Shown in pieces: positions 48,929 to 58,315 of a stretch of 64,000 nt of DNA (within the stretch, counting starts at the first letter, position 1; every line of letters begins with the position of its first letter). Location of the stretch: assembly GCA_037043015.1 (NCBI GenBank), contig CM073331.1:1819501-1883500 (forward strand), read 5' to 3'. The translations under genes were made by a program, and so were the position numbers. This DNA comes from Bryum argenteum. Its lineage: Eukaryota > Streptophyta > Bryopsida > Bryales > Bryaceae. Under the pieces are notes generated by a model. The model was not told the DNA's origin. It was given only the letters and a program-made list of their open reading frames with translations, and ran no database searches.

Positions 48929-49298
48929 TTAACCCTTAAACGCCCATGGGGTCTAAAACGGGCAGCCCAAAATTGGATCGCAACATCTTTTGGACTTGGG
49001 CATCATGGATAGTGCACTTTTTGAACTTGGGCACCATGAATGAACCAATCAATGATGAGCTTGCAACCTCCTACAAGGTTATGTACCACCCCAACCTACC
49101 TACCACAATCCTTTCAAAGCACAAAATCCTTCATACAAATTGTGATTTGAATTGTAAAATTTCACTTTTTGAATGCATCATAAGATGGTGACCAGTTCGA
49201 GATCAAAATATAGGTGAAAAGTTGATTACAGTGAGAGCTACAAAGAAGATTATGTTGGAATCAAGCCCCTCCGGCTTGCTTGGGCGTTTAAGGGTTAA
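48929..49298 (+). mobile_element. TTAA-flanked MITE, family A (370 bp)
   Basis: TTAA (48929-48932), CCCTTAAACGCCC ... GGGCGTTTAAGGG, TTAA (49295-49298). Faces the copy at 49700-50069, with a family F element between them. Non-coding; an 81-codon frame inside is incidental. Confidence 0.8.
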
Positions 49299-49370
49299 TT
49301 TTCACAAAGTCATAAATGTTGGGAGGAGCCGAGAGTGAGAGAGAAAAGAGTGAGCCAGAAAAGGGCCGAA

Positions 49371-49622
49371 CCCCAATTCCGTTAAAATGGCACTATGCCA
49401 TGTGCCATTATGTCACACTAGATCTTACATTTGTGCTCATATAAAATGGTATATTCTGTAATATCACAACTTTTTGGTAATATCACTTCTTTATATACAT
49501 TATCACTCATTTTCCCTAATATCACCTTAAAATTCTGTTATATCACATGGTTTTTGAACTACAGTTCATAAAGTTGAGTTGTGCCATTTTACCGGCATAA
49601 TGCCATTTTAACGGAATTGGGG
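49371..49622 (-). mobile_element. MITE, family F, third copy
   Basis: Starts CCCCAATTCCGTTAAAATGG and ends TTTTAACGGAATTGGGG; the ATGGCACTATGCCATGTGCC block lies at the left, so it is inverted relative to 42143-42397. Flanks GCCGAA / TTGCCG do not show a TTAA duplication. Confidence 0.65.
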
Positions 49623-49699
49623 TTGCCGGCTCTATGTTTATATAGTCGGAGGGGCTTGATTCCAAGGGCTTGCTTGGGCTTGCTTGACCTTCCTTTAGA

Positions 49700-50069
49700 T
49701 TAACCCTTAAACGCCCAAGCAAGCCCGAGGGGCTTGATTCCAACAGAATCTTCCCTGTAGCTCTCACTGTACTCAACTTTTCACTTATATTTTGATGTCA
49801 AACTGGTCACCATCTTATGATGTATTCAAAAAGTGAATTTTTACAATTCAAATCACAATTTGTATGAAGGATTTTGTGCTTTGAAAGGATTGTGGTAGGT
49901 AGGTTGGGGTGGTACATAACCTTGTAGGAGGTTGCAAGCTCATCATTGATTGGTCCATTCATGATGCCCAAGTTCAGAAAGTGCACTATTCATGATGCCC
50001 AAATCCAAAAGATGCTGTGATCCAATTTTGGGTTGCCCGTTTTAGACCCCAAGGGCGTTTAAGGGTTAA
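49700..50069 (-). mobile_element. TTAA-flanked MITE, family A (370 bp), inverted
   Basis: TTAA (49700-49703), CCCTTAAACGCCC ... GGGCGTTTAAGGG, TTAA (50066-50069), followed by a second GGGTTAA. Reverse orientation to the neighbouring copy. It ends about 110 bp before the TATA box of the RING gene. Confidence 0.8.
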
Positions 50070-50178
50070 GGGTTAAGACTTGAATCGAATTCTTATCCTC
50101 CTCCTGAGGCTGCTAGTGAACCCGACCGAGTCCTCAACGTACGTTCCACATAACCACCACCGAGGCTTCTGGCACGCT

Positions 50179-50186
50179 TATATATA
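50179..50186 (+). promoter_or_regulatory. TATA box of RING gene
   Basis: TATATATA 118 bp upstream of the ATG at 50304. The same arrangement (GGCT.CTGGCA.GC.TATATA) is conserved at the relic copy near 16290, which supports it. Confidence 0.5.
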
Positions 50187-50794
50187 GCACACAAACATCC
50201 ATGGATTTTTTCACTTATGCTTTGGATACAGCTTTCATAAGAGCAATAACATCAGTTCTTTCTCAGTTACTCCAGTTGGCTTTTCGTGCCGCTCTAGACA
50301 GTCATGGTTCAAAGGAGTTTGTTGCCATCTTCTTCGGAAGGGAGTTCGTCCACATGTTCTTCGGAAGAATGTTACTGGGAATCATGTTCCTCGGAATCAT
50401 GTATTTCTGAAGCATGTTCTTCGGAAGCATGTTCCTCGGAAGCATATTCCTCGGAATCATGTTTTCCTGAAGCATGTTCTTCGGAAGCATGTCCTTCGGA
50501 AGCAAGGGATGAGATCCCACATTCGTTTGAGTGCCCGATCTGCACGGAGATCCCAACGAACTCAGTTGCAACCTCGTGTGGTCATGTGTTCTGCTGGAGC
50601 TGCATGTACCAGTGGATCCAAAACGGACCCAAATCATGCCCAGCATGCAGAAAGATTGGCTTCAAGATTCTTCCTCTCGGTAAAGCAACTGATAGCGACA
50701 ATAGTATTCCAAGGCGTCCGTCTAAACGTCCGGCGATATTCTTTCCCGGCAAGAAGCGAGCTCGAGATGAACGTGAGGACACTCGATATTGTAA

Positions 50795-51191
50795 GGGCGC
50801 ACTCACATGTGAGACCCGACCCCATAATTTCACTGCAGCTACCCATATTTTTTGAAGGGTCACTTTTCAGGGTGAACATTACGGGTCACTTCCATGTTCA
50901 TTCATGATGTTATAAATTAGTGTGTTCTTTTGTGGCTTATTCCCTGACAATGTAAACTTAGCTAAGTTCCATGCTAAGTTTACATTGTCAGGGAATAAGC
51001 CACAAAAGAACACACTAATTTATAAATCGGGTTCTATATTAATTTCAAGGGCTTGCCACCTTCCCTTGGCAAGCCCGAATAATAATACGGGAGCCCGTGA
51101 TTATCATGTTGGGTTGGGGAGCATGTGAGTGGCTTACTTTTCTGAGACCCGATCCATTTTACGGGGTCGGGTCTCACATGTGACTGTGCCC
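50795..51191. mobile_element. PIF/Harbinger-like MITE inside RING gene (397 bp)
   Basis: Flanked by TAA on both sides (50792-50794, 51192-51194). Terminal inverted repeats of 29 bp or more start GGGC(G/A)CA(C/G)TCACATGTG and continue AGACCCGACCCC. A 3-bp TAA duplication with GGGC ends fits PIF/Harbinger. The centre holds a perfect 52-bp palindrome. No coding capacity. Confidence 0.72.
50911..51024. repeat. Perfect 52-bp inverted repeat with 10-bp spacer
   Basis: Arm 50911-50962 (starts TATAAATTAGTGTG) and arm 50973-51024 are exact reverse complements, separated by TAAGTTCCAT. It lies in the centre of the 397-bp element and could be a second, nested foldback element or the element's own core. 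Transcripts would form a long hairpin. Confidence 0.9.
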
Positions 51192-51393
51192 TAAGAAGGT
51201 CAAGTCTAGTTTAGAAAAGCTCACGGATAAATTCCGGATAGTAAAGTTGGTAAAAGAGGTGAAGCATCTTCGAGAAGACAAGTCTCATGTGATCCAGAAA
51301 ACAAACGAGGTGAATCAACGTATTGCACGGTTGCATCAGATGTTGGATGAGGAAGAAGAATGTGACCCTCTATTTATAAATAAAATACATTGA

Positions 51394-51710
51394 ACTACAC
51401 GTGATGCTTGCTTTCCCGAATCGTTATTTTTATACCTCCTTCTGGAAATATTTTTTTTACATGAAGGTTCAAAAAGGGAAATGATTCCCTAGTCCCCTTT
51501 TGCTTTTGGGGTACAGTTTGCTTACTAATTCTGGCCGCAGTGCAGGACAGTGGAAAAACTGGGAAACTTTAAAATGCAATAACTTGCTCAAAAATTGTCC
51601 GATTTTGAAATTTCAAATTGCGTTGGAATGCTAGTGAAGTCTAATTTGAGGTTACAAAAAGTATATACATAAATATTTGAAAAATGAATAAGCCTTTGTA
51701 TTTTCCTTCT
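51394..51710. other. Spacer between RING gene and transposase relic
   Basis: No gene seen; presumably RING-gene 3' UTR and the flank of the Tc1-type element, whose terminal repeats I could not find. Confidence 0.35.
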
Positions 51711-51717
51711 ACACTAT

Positions 51718-52777
51718 CTACCACCTAGTGCTTCCACCTCTAGCTGAGATCACTGCTTTAATACGATCGGGCATAGTTGAAATGAGGCATTTCAATTGCT
51801 CTAAGGGAACCTCATCCCATACTTTACGAATGCATTCTATCAATTCTAGCTTATTTTGTAGCATGCTATGGTAACAAAGCCAATCTTTGAGTATCTTCCA
51901 AATGTTCTCAATTGGATTTAGATCAGGTGAGTTTGAAGGCCACTTCAACTTCTTCATGCCATATTAAGCTAGTCTCCAATTCTCTGCCATCTTACTTCAA
52001 TGCACAAGAGCTCCATCTTCCATGAGAGAGGTCAATCATGAGGATTATTGTGCATGAAATAAAACCCGCTCAAAGTGCTTTCATACACATTCTTCACAAA
52101 ATGTGCACCAGTTCTTTCTCCTTGAGGCATCATGACTAATGGACATTTGTCAAAACCTGTAAACGCACCCTACACCATCACAGATGTCCTTCCAGATTTG
52201 AAGGTAGGCGCCAAACATTATGACATATACTTTTCGTAAGGTTTGCGCCATACTCGAATTTGACGAGAATTCTTTCCAAGTCCAATGACGATTCATCTGT
52301 CCAAATGACTTTGTACCAATCTTGTTTTTTCCAATGCTTATATTTGTAAGCAAATGCTAACCTAGTTGCTCTATGCACTAGATTGAGCTATGGCTTCTTT
52401 ACAGCAATACGATTTCCAAAGCCTAGATTTTGAATATATATTTGCATGGTATTGACATGCACCTGATATTTTGCAGTAAGACTAGGGAGATGTTGGCGTT
52501 GATCTTGTTGAATGTCTTGAGCTAAGTTGCGTAGCGCACGATCTGATATTTTGCAAGAGTTGTGTCCTCCACTTTGAGTTGTCATGCAACCAGATTTCTT
52601 CCATTTAGTGATAACCGTTGAAACAGTGGAGCGAGGCATGCTCAAATGATTTGCAATATCAGATGGTCTCATGCCACCTCGACGGAGTCCAATAATAAGT
52701 GTCTGCTCCTCATTTGAAAGTGGGCGTATCCGCATCACACTTTGATAGAAATGTTGCTCAATACAACTCAAGTTCAA
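51718..52777 (-). pseudogene. Tc1/mariner (DD34E-type) transposase, broken
   Basis: Three minus-strand pieces in order. 52777-52388 carries a paired helix-turn-helix (LSNEEQTLIIGLRRGGMRPS, MPRSTVSTVITKWKKSG). 52378-52150 carries the first catalytic Asp (VIWTDESSLDLE). Near 52010-52025 degraded coding for MEDGALVH contains the second Asp. 51957-51718 carries WPSNSPDLNPIENIW with the catalytic Glu, then a C-terminal part. Frames are interrupted by stops and shifts, so it is inactive. The SPDLNPIE motif is that of Tc1-like rather than the DD39D mariner elements usual in plants. Confidence 0.85.
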
Positions 52778-52882
52778 GACTTAGCTTCAGCCAACAAATC
52801 AACAAAAACCTGATACAAAAACTCGAGCATCACATCAACAGATCCAATTGAACCCGACCTTCTATGAAACTTCCTACACTAA

Positions 52883-53044
52883 CACTACTAGGATTTGGCT
52901 CCTTTGCTACGTTTCTATTTCCATAAAAACTACGTTGGGGTGTAGCTCAAGCTACAAATTTAGCAAATACGTAGCTTAAGCTACACCCCAACGTGGCTTT
53001 TATGGAAATAAAAACGTAGCAAAGGGGGTCAAATCCTAGTAGTG
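52883..53044. mobile_element. Foldback mini-element with CACTA ends (162 bp)
   Basis: Begins CACTACTAGGATTTG, ends CAAATCCTAGTAGTG, and is flanked by TAA (52880-52882 and 53045-53047). Almost the entire element is an inverted repeat of about 73 bp per arm (CCTTTGCTACGTTT, GTTGGGGTGTAGCT) around a short AT-rich loop. CACTA termini and a 3-bp duplication fit the CACTA (EnSpm) superfamily. Confidence 0.78.
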
Positions 53045-53047
53045 TAA

Positions 53048-53860
53048 GTATTTCTTGAGTAAAATACACATGAGGAAACAGAAGCTAACCGGCTGCACAC
53101 CAACTTTCTGAATAGGAACACCAATTGCAATCACATTGTAATGAACCTGCTTGTAAGTGCGCCATACATACTTCCCTGCCTCTGCAATTCATGGAGGATA
53201 AATCACAATCATGAGACTTCCATGCTACACAGATACGTTTTCCATAAACAAGTAAATGAACAAGAAGACATTACTTACCACACCATTGATCTTCTCACGA
53301 TGTCCAAGCATTATTTTGTTCCATGATTCTTCACCAAGGTTCTCCTTGACAGCACAAAAAAATTTCAGTCACAATTGGAATCGTCGTAGAAATTTAGTGG
53401 AATTAACAAAAACTCACATAGCCACCAGACATCAAGTTTCAAAGAAGTATGTTCTAGTGCAAGCTATAAATCATTCCAAGAGTGATGAATACTAAAATTT
53501 GGAAAGTGTCCCATCTACCTGGAAACTGTCCTACCGATGAGTTAGTGTCATGCAAGAGATTAAGTTCCTGGATAGTCTTTAAGAAGAATTGGCAAATGGA
53601 GAATCGTGTAAATTAGCAGGGCAATGGTAAGCTTGGGGTATCACTTTTTGGACACACTAACTAGGTTATTATTATTGAAAGCCTCCAAAGCTTGTCTAAT
53701 TTGTTCATTTTAATCAAGTAAAAAGACCCTAAAATGGAAATAAAATATCATGCACCTCAATGAAATCAAAGTATATATGCTTATAGAGTTTCTCTTAGAT
53801 TTTTTATTTTTTTGGATCCATTCATAGATGAGGGAAAAAATGGCAGGGATGTCAATCCGG
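53048..53860. other. Spacer, no gene seen
   Basis: AT-rich DNA without recognisable genes; the flank of the GC-rich region that follows. Confidence 0.4.
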
Positions 53861-53875
53861 ACGTCTTTTGGGTTC

Positions 53876-53966
53876 TTTTGGACGGACGGACGTCCGTCCG
53901 TCCGGACGTCCGTCCAGGACCGTCCGGACGTCCGTCCAGGACCGTCCGGACGTCCGTCCGGGGGGT
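53876..53966. repeat. GGACGTCCGTCC tandem/palindromic array
   Basis: Tandem copies of GGAC(C)GTCC-type units (GGACGTCCGTCC, CCAGGACCGTCC), each nearly self-complementary, making a cluster of AatII-like GACGTC palindromes about 90 bp long. Non-coding. Confidence 0.8.
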
Positions 53967-54077
53967 AAATCGGAATTACTATGCATGTAGTAAATTTTTT
54001 AACCGTCAGATCGTATTGAAAATCGTATCGTAGCCGTTCAAATAGTGTTGTGAGGGTAGGTGATTATCGTTGGATTG

Positions 54078-54560
54078 AATCGGGCGGCCTTGGACCGTCC
54101 GATTGGCCTTGCCGACCGACCGGTCGACGCCGTCGGATCGGTCGCTTGATCGGCCGCCGGCCGTCCGATCGGTCGCGGGTTCGGTCGGCCGTCGGATGGG
54201 CCCCGGTCGGCGTCGGCCGTCCGATCGGTCGCGGTCGGCGTCGGCCGACCGATCGGTCGCGCTCTCCGTCGGCCGGTCGATCGGCCGCGACCGCCGGCCG
54301 GTCAGCGATGCCCGTCCGTCGGTCGGGTCGGCCGCGTGACGGTCGTGTCGGCCGGGCCATCGGTCGGGTCGGCCGCCGGTGATCGGTCGTGTCGGCGGGC
54401 CATCGGTCGGGCGTCGGCGCCGCCGTCCGATCGGTCGGTCGGTCGCGGTTGCGATCGCGATCGCCCGATCGGTGGCCGTCCGACCGTCGGTCGTCCGCTG
54501 GCCGATCGGTCGGTCGGGCCGGTCGGCCATCGGCCGTCCGATTTAGGTTGCCGGTCGGCC
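54078..54560. repeat. GC-rich CGGTCGGC array upstream of kinase-like gene
   Basis: About 480 bp built almost only from CGGTCGGCCG, CGATCGGTCG and CCGTCCGATC words, very CpG-rich in an otherwise AT-rich spacer. Many open frames on both strands here are Arg/Pro/Gly-rich artefacts of composition. It ends directly at a TATA box. Confidence 0.8.
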
Positions 54561-54574
54561 ATGCGACCGCGGCC

Positions 54575-54582
54575 TATATAAG
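54575..54582 (+). promoter_or_regulatory. TATA box after GC-rich array
   Basis: TATATAAG sits at the edge of the array, about 165 bp before the kinase-like start. The sequence after it (CCTCCACTCTCCTCACTTC) is matched at 63340-63375 before the third unit (CCTCATTTCCCCTCACTTC), indicating a shared promoter/leader. Confidence 0.55.
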
Positions 54583-54746
54583 GCCGACCGGCCTCCACTC
54601 TCCTCACTTCTTTCCTTCGTTATCAGGGTGCGGAGTAGCTGTAGGTTGGAAATTTTTTTAATTTTCATCCACTGGCTCCTTATCCTGCGGAGGAAAGAAG
54701 TCTTTTCGTTTGTAAGGGGGGAGATTTTGCTTTTTTTTTCACAAAG

Positions 54747-56241
54747 ATGCCCAAACATGGGGCTGGGGGTAGTGGGGGGAATCGAGGCCGGAGACCAAGG
54801 GTTCATAGACATTTGGAGAAGTGGGAGCACCCATCCAATAAGTGCAAGAACTTTCTTCGGGAGAATGTAATCATGCGATTTTATGAGGCTAACAGTCTTC
54901 CACGTTTGTTTAGCAAATACGTGAGATACAAAGAGGAAGCTGTGGCCAAATTCAAGGACGACATGATGGACCTCATGATGGAAGCGCTCCAAGATCCGGT
55001 GTGGAGAACGGAGACTGATAAGCGTGGTTTTACAATTTGGATGGAGGATAGATTAATTGATGCTATACGGAATCTTGTCGCCATATTGAAGAGGTATGAG
55101 AGAACCACTCGAGCGGGTGATGAGGAGTTCAGGGATGTGGTATTGAGGGCGGAGGCTTTTCAAGAAGCGATGAGGCCGTATTCCAATTATGCAAACCGGG
55201 TTGGTTCCATAGGATGGTGGCGCACGGAACAAGGAAGGTTAATGGAGTTGGTTCGCACGAATAATTTGGTGGTAATTCCTATGACGGCCCGTATCATCGA
55301 GCTTGAGAAGAGGACTCTAAGGGGAGGAGGATACGGCGCAATTTCCAAAGTTCACATAAGAGGGTTGCGGGTATTGAAGAGTTTTGGGAATTTCTTCGCA
55401 AAGACTCCCATCCATCCATCTTTGTGACACGACCGGACTTGGCCAAGATGGAGCATCGAGAATGAGGCGCTTCTTTGTGAGGATACAACATCCCGGTGTT
55501 ATTCGTTTTATAGCCATTCATGCAAATAAATTCCAAGGCTATACGTATTGGTGGAATGGCGGCACGATTCGATCGATGTTGGCTCTTGATGCAAGATATG
55601 GAGATGATGTTCATGGAGAGATCGGACTCTCACCTCATTCGATGATGACCTTATTCGAGCTTGGCGGTTTGGTCCGGTTCCAAAAAAACGAACGAGAGCT
55701 TGCTTGGGCTTTAGTGCATATCATGTGTGAAGTCCACGGTTGAACTACCTCCACAACGATGTGTCTCCGGAGAACATACTTCTTCACTTTCCTCAAGATG
55801 AATCACGGGTGTATATTGGAGTATGTGATTGGGGGCTAAAGACGAGCATGGATGATAAAATGAGGTCCTTGTATACGTTTACAAAACCCCAAGAGCGAAT
55901 TGATACTCTACAAGCACGATATTGGGTAGATCCTCGGGTGGCGACTTGTACAAACGGAGTGATGACATTCACATTATTCCCGTTCTTGATTGCGCCGGAG
56001 GAGTTTGCTACGGCACGAATAGCACAACGCATCCTCAAGAAGAGCATGTCGAAGGCCTACGAGAATTGCCAAAGTACAACGGGCCCGACGGTGGTGCAAT
56101 CAAGACTTGGCAAATGCTTTTGACCAATACTTGGAGATGGTGGGTCGATGCAAAGTATACGTTGACCCACGTTGTCAACCGCTTCATGGAATCATTCCAT
56201 TGGCGGTGCCAAATGATCATTATCGCACCAAGTATGATTAG
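54747..56241 (+). pseudogene. Kinase-like gene (HND/DWG motifs), frame-broken
   Basis: Encodes an N-terminal domain unknown to me (MPKHGAGGSGGNRGRRP then KWEHPSNKCKNFLREN) up to about residue 190. A protein-kinase fold follows: a Gly-rich loop RGGGYGAISKVHIRG, QHPGVIRFIAIH, GYTYWWNGGTIRSML, LHNDVSPENILLHF (catalytic loop with HND for HRD) and IGVCDWGLKTS (DWG for DFG). The C-terminal lobe continues to YRTKYD before the TAG at 56239-56241. The frame shifts near 55400-55470, 55742, and again around 56050-56110, so it is either a pseudogene or contains unrecognised short introns; I saw no good splice sites at the breaks. Confidence 0.6.
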
Positions 56242-56269
56242 CAAATTAGTTATGCGCATTTCTTTTAGT

Positions 56270-56940
56270 TCTTCCGGCTTTATTAGATTTTTAGATTCTT
56301 CATTGAAGTTTCGATGTAGATGTAGGCAAATTTTTGTAGTAAAGTGTATTACATGCCTTCTATATGTATCGGCTTCAAGTACATTCTTGTTTATATATAC
56401 CTTGCACCAATGACTTCTTCTCCATTGTTTGTTATTTTAATTTATTACTTCTTACCTTCAATAGAAATATCTCCAAATCTTCATGAACAATATTTGAGAA
56501 TGTATAATGAATTGTGGAACTTCTTCATTACATCAACCTTGCGTAGTTGCGATATTAATGGTTTGTCGAAGTCACTCAAGCATAATATGACTTTTCTTAC
56601 ATATATTTTTTTTTTTGAATGAATTGATGAACATATTATATGTTAGGTGAGAGTGTGAGATCGTGAAAAAGGCTTAAAGCCAAACAGAAGAAATTATTAC
56701 CACCAAGTGAACTTATAGTATAAAATACAAAGAAATTGCCATAAAATCCTTGAAATAACAAATTACATAGTATATTAATATAGAACGATATAGTCCGATA
56801 TTGGATAATCCATTCATAAACAAAATATGGATTTTCGTATCCTCAAAATTGGCCCCTAGCAAGGCGAGAATGGTGTAGACATTATCCGCCGCCAAAAACT
56901 ACATAACCTTCACTACAATGACACTATGTATAATGATTTG
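56270..56940. other. AT-rich stretch between two convergent decayed genes
   Basis: Probable 3' flanks of the kinase-like gene (+) and the CKKYVKMYHI gene (-). No further gene seen. Confidence 0.4.
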
Positions 56941-56946
56941 TCATTC

Positions 56947-58170
56947 TTAATCCGATTCTTCTTCATCATCGTCTTTACGACTTTGGCGGCGTAAGTAAGA
57001 AGGTGGTCCTCGAGAAGATTCTCCAAACAAGTACGTTTGCCTAAAGTTTCTTTCGGCCTCGATTACATTCAATGTATTCCCGCCGACTTAGAAGTGTGGC
57101 TTGTTGCGGATCTTGTTGGTACCTCGCCTCTTCGTCCTCTCGGGAGATAGATAAGGTCTTTGAAGGCGGTCGTTACTTCCGTATGCATTCGACCATATCC
57201 ATAATTTGTGTAGCCAACAATGTCCGATCTTCTATCATATTGACCTCCATACTCGTATGTTTCCTTTGGGTGTGATGGCCTACGGTACTCGGGACTTCGA
57301 ATGTTGTACCGTATTGGTTCCCACGATTGTATGGGTTTATAGGATGAGTTGGGCTTGAGTTGCATTGAGCATTGGATCCGCTACCCTGCTCACCTCCTAA
57401 ACCATGTGTACCTCCTGTATACATTGGAGATGGGTAGTTTGAACTAGATCCACCTCTACCGTACTCGCGTTCGGCTCCGTACGTATTTTGCTGATGAGGT
57501 GGCATATAACTCACCGGAGTACCGAATTGGTGGTTTCCATGGTAATACCCCTCACTTCCTGTGCCAAAGGATACTGGTGCTTGACGATCGTCATGGTTTG
57601 AGTCTTGCTGAGTGCCCCCATATGCCCTTGGAGTTCCATGTTGTTGAAGTTGGGCATCCATATCAGCTGAACGTTCTGAATACGTAGTATAACAATCGCT
57701 TGGTCCCATCCAATTTGTGGGAATGAATCGGTTGCTGCGATCCAATAAATGCACGTTCAAACCTATCACAGTGGTCCAGTCAATGTCCTTGTGCAGGACT
57801 ATTTCAGCCCACACCATGGCCATGGTAGAATACAACATCAATTCTGGCCTTGTGTTCTTGATTCCAACTGCAATTGTGACTTCGTGATATCTGTGCGCAA
57901 AATGGTCGCTCTTGCAACTCTTCACTGGGCCTTCACGACGAGGACCATATTTCTCGCTTCGTGCCATGACCATAACTTCATGATGTGGTACATCTTCACG
58001 TACTTCTTGCACATGGTGCAATTCCAAATGTCCGCCCTCTCTCTCTCACGCCAACCCGGCTCGCAAACACGATTTGGGTCACTCCATGCTTCCCAATCCA
58101 TTTTTGGAGGGTCGCCCTTTGGTCGTGGAGACTTGGCCTCGCCCCTCGAACGTGAAAACTTCGGCGCCAT
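56947..58170 (-). pseudogene. CKKYVKMYHI-family protein gene, copy 1, frame-broken
   Basis: Unknown family. Starts MAPKFSRSRGEAKSP at 58170. A Cys/His segment, IWNCTMCKKYVKMYHIMKLW..H, is followed after one frameshift by CKSDHFAHRYHE. Then comes a hydrophobic stretch (ELMLYSTMAMVWAEIVLHKD), a WTTVIGLNVHLLDRS segment, and a long Gly/Ser/Tyr/Gln-rich low-complexity region (GGTHGLGGEQGSGS). The frame hits a TAA at 57173; in-frame and shifted continuations reach an acidic end (SRKDDDEEESD) with stop at 56949-56947. Compared with the related copy at 63.5 kb, the distance from KLW to CK.DHF is 53 nt instead of 54, a one-base deletion. It is probably dead. The Cys/His spacing suggests metal binding, which is inference. 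Confidence 0.55.
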
Positions 58171-58305
58171 TTCAAGGCGACAAGTATGCGCGGTGAGGCG
58201 TGGGGTGACCCACGCAGACTACGAAGACGCATGATCGATGCGGCTTTAAAAAAAGCCGCAACGCACGGCTCGTTCACCAGAGTGGGGACAATGAGCCCCT
58301 CCCTT

Positions 58306-58313
58306 CTATTTAT
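58306..58313 (-). promoter_or_regulatory. TATA-like box of copy 1, beside GC-rich array
   Basis: On the minus strand CATAAATAG lies at the boundary of the GC-rich array, about 136 bp before the start codon at 58170. Same arrangement as at 54575. Confidence 0.45.
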
Positions 58314-58315
58314 GC

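Larger units (their letters stand above)
50304..51393 (+). pseudogene. RING-finger / coiled-coil protein gene interrupted by a transposon
   Basis: Probable ubiquitin E3-type protein. From the ATG at 50304: a Ser/Glu/Cys-rich region made of short repeats (CSSEACSSEA), from tandem 15-bp DNA units; then a C3HC4 RING (FECPICTEIPTNSVATSCGHVFCWSC...CPACRK); then a basic linker (PSKRPAIFFPGKKRARDER). At 50795 the frame enters a 397-bp element and stops at 50853-50855, adding about 20 foreign residues. Directly after the element and its TAA duplication the frame reopens at 51195 and runs 65 more codons (FRIVKLVKEVKHLRED, VNQRIARLHQMLDEEEE), a coiled coil, to a TGA at 51391-51393. The frame is continuous across the junction if the element plus one TAA is absent. 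Today a truncated RING protein without the coil could still be made. Confidence 0.72.

Noticed and set aside
50795..51195. The element in the RING gene as an ordinary intron
   Set aside because: A GTAAGG donor (50791) and a TAAG acceptor are present, but joining them creates an immediate stop, and nearby AGs give the wrong phase. Inverted repeats and a TAA duplication fit a transposon better.
54050..54661. Overlapping Arg/Pro/Gly-rich open frames on both strands
   Set aside because: They come from the CGGTCGGC repeat array, which lacks stop codons in several frames; all show the same low-complexity composition and no domain.
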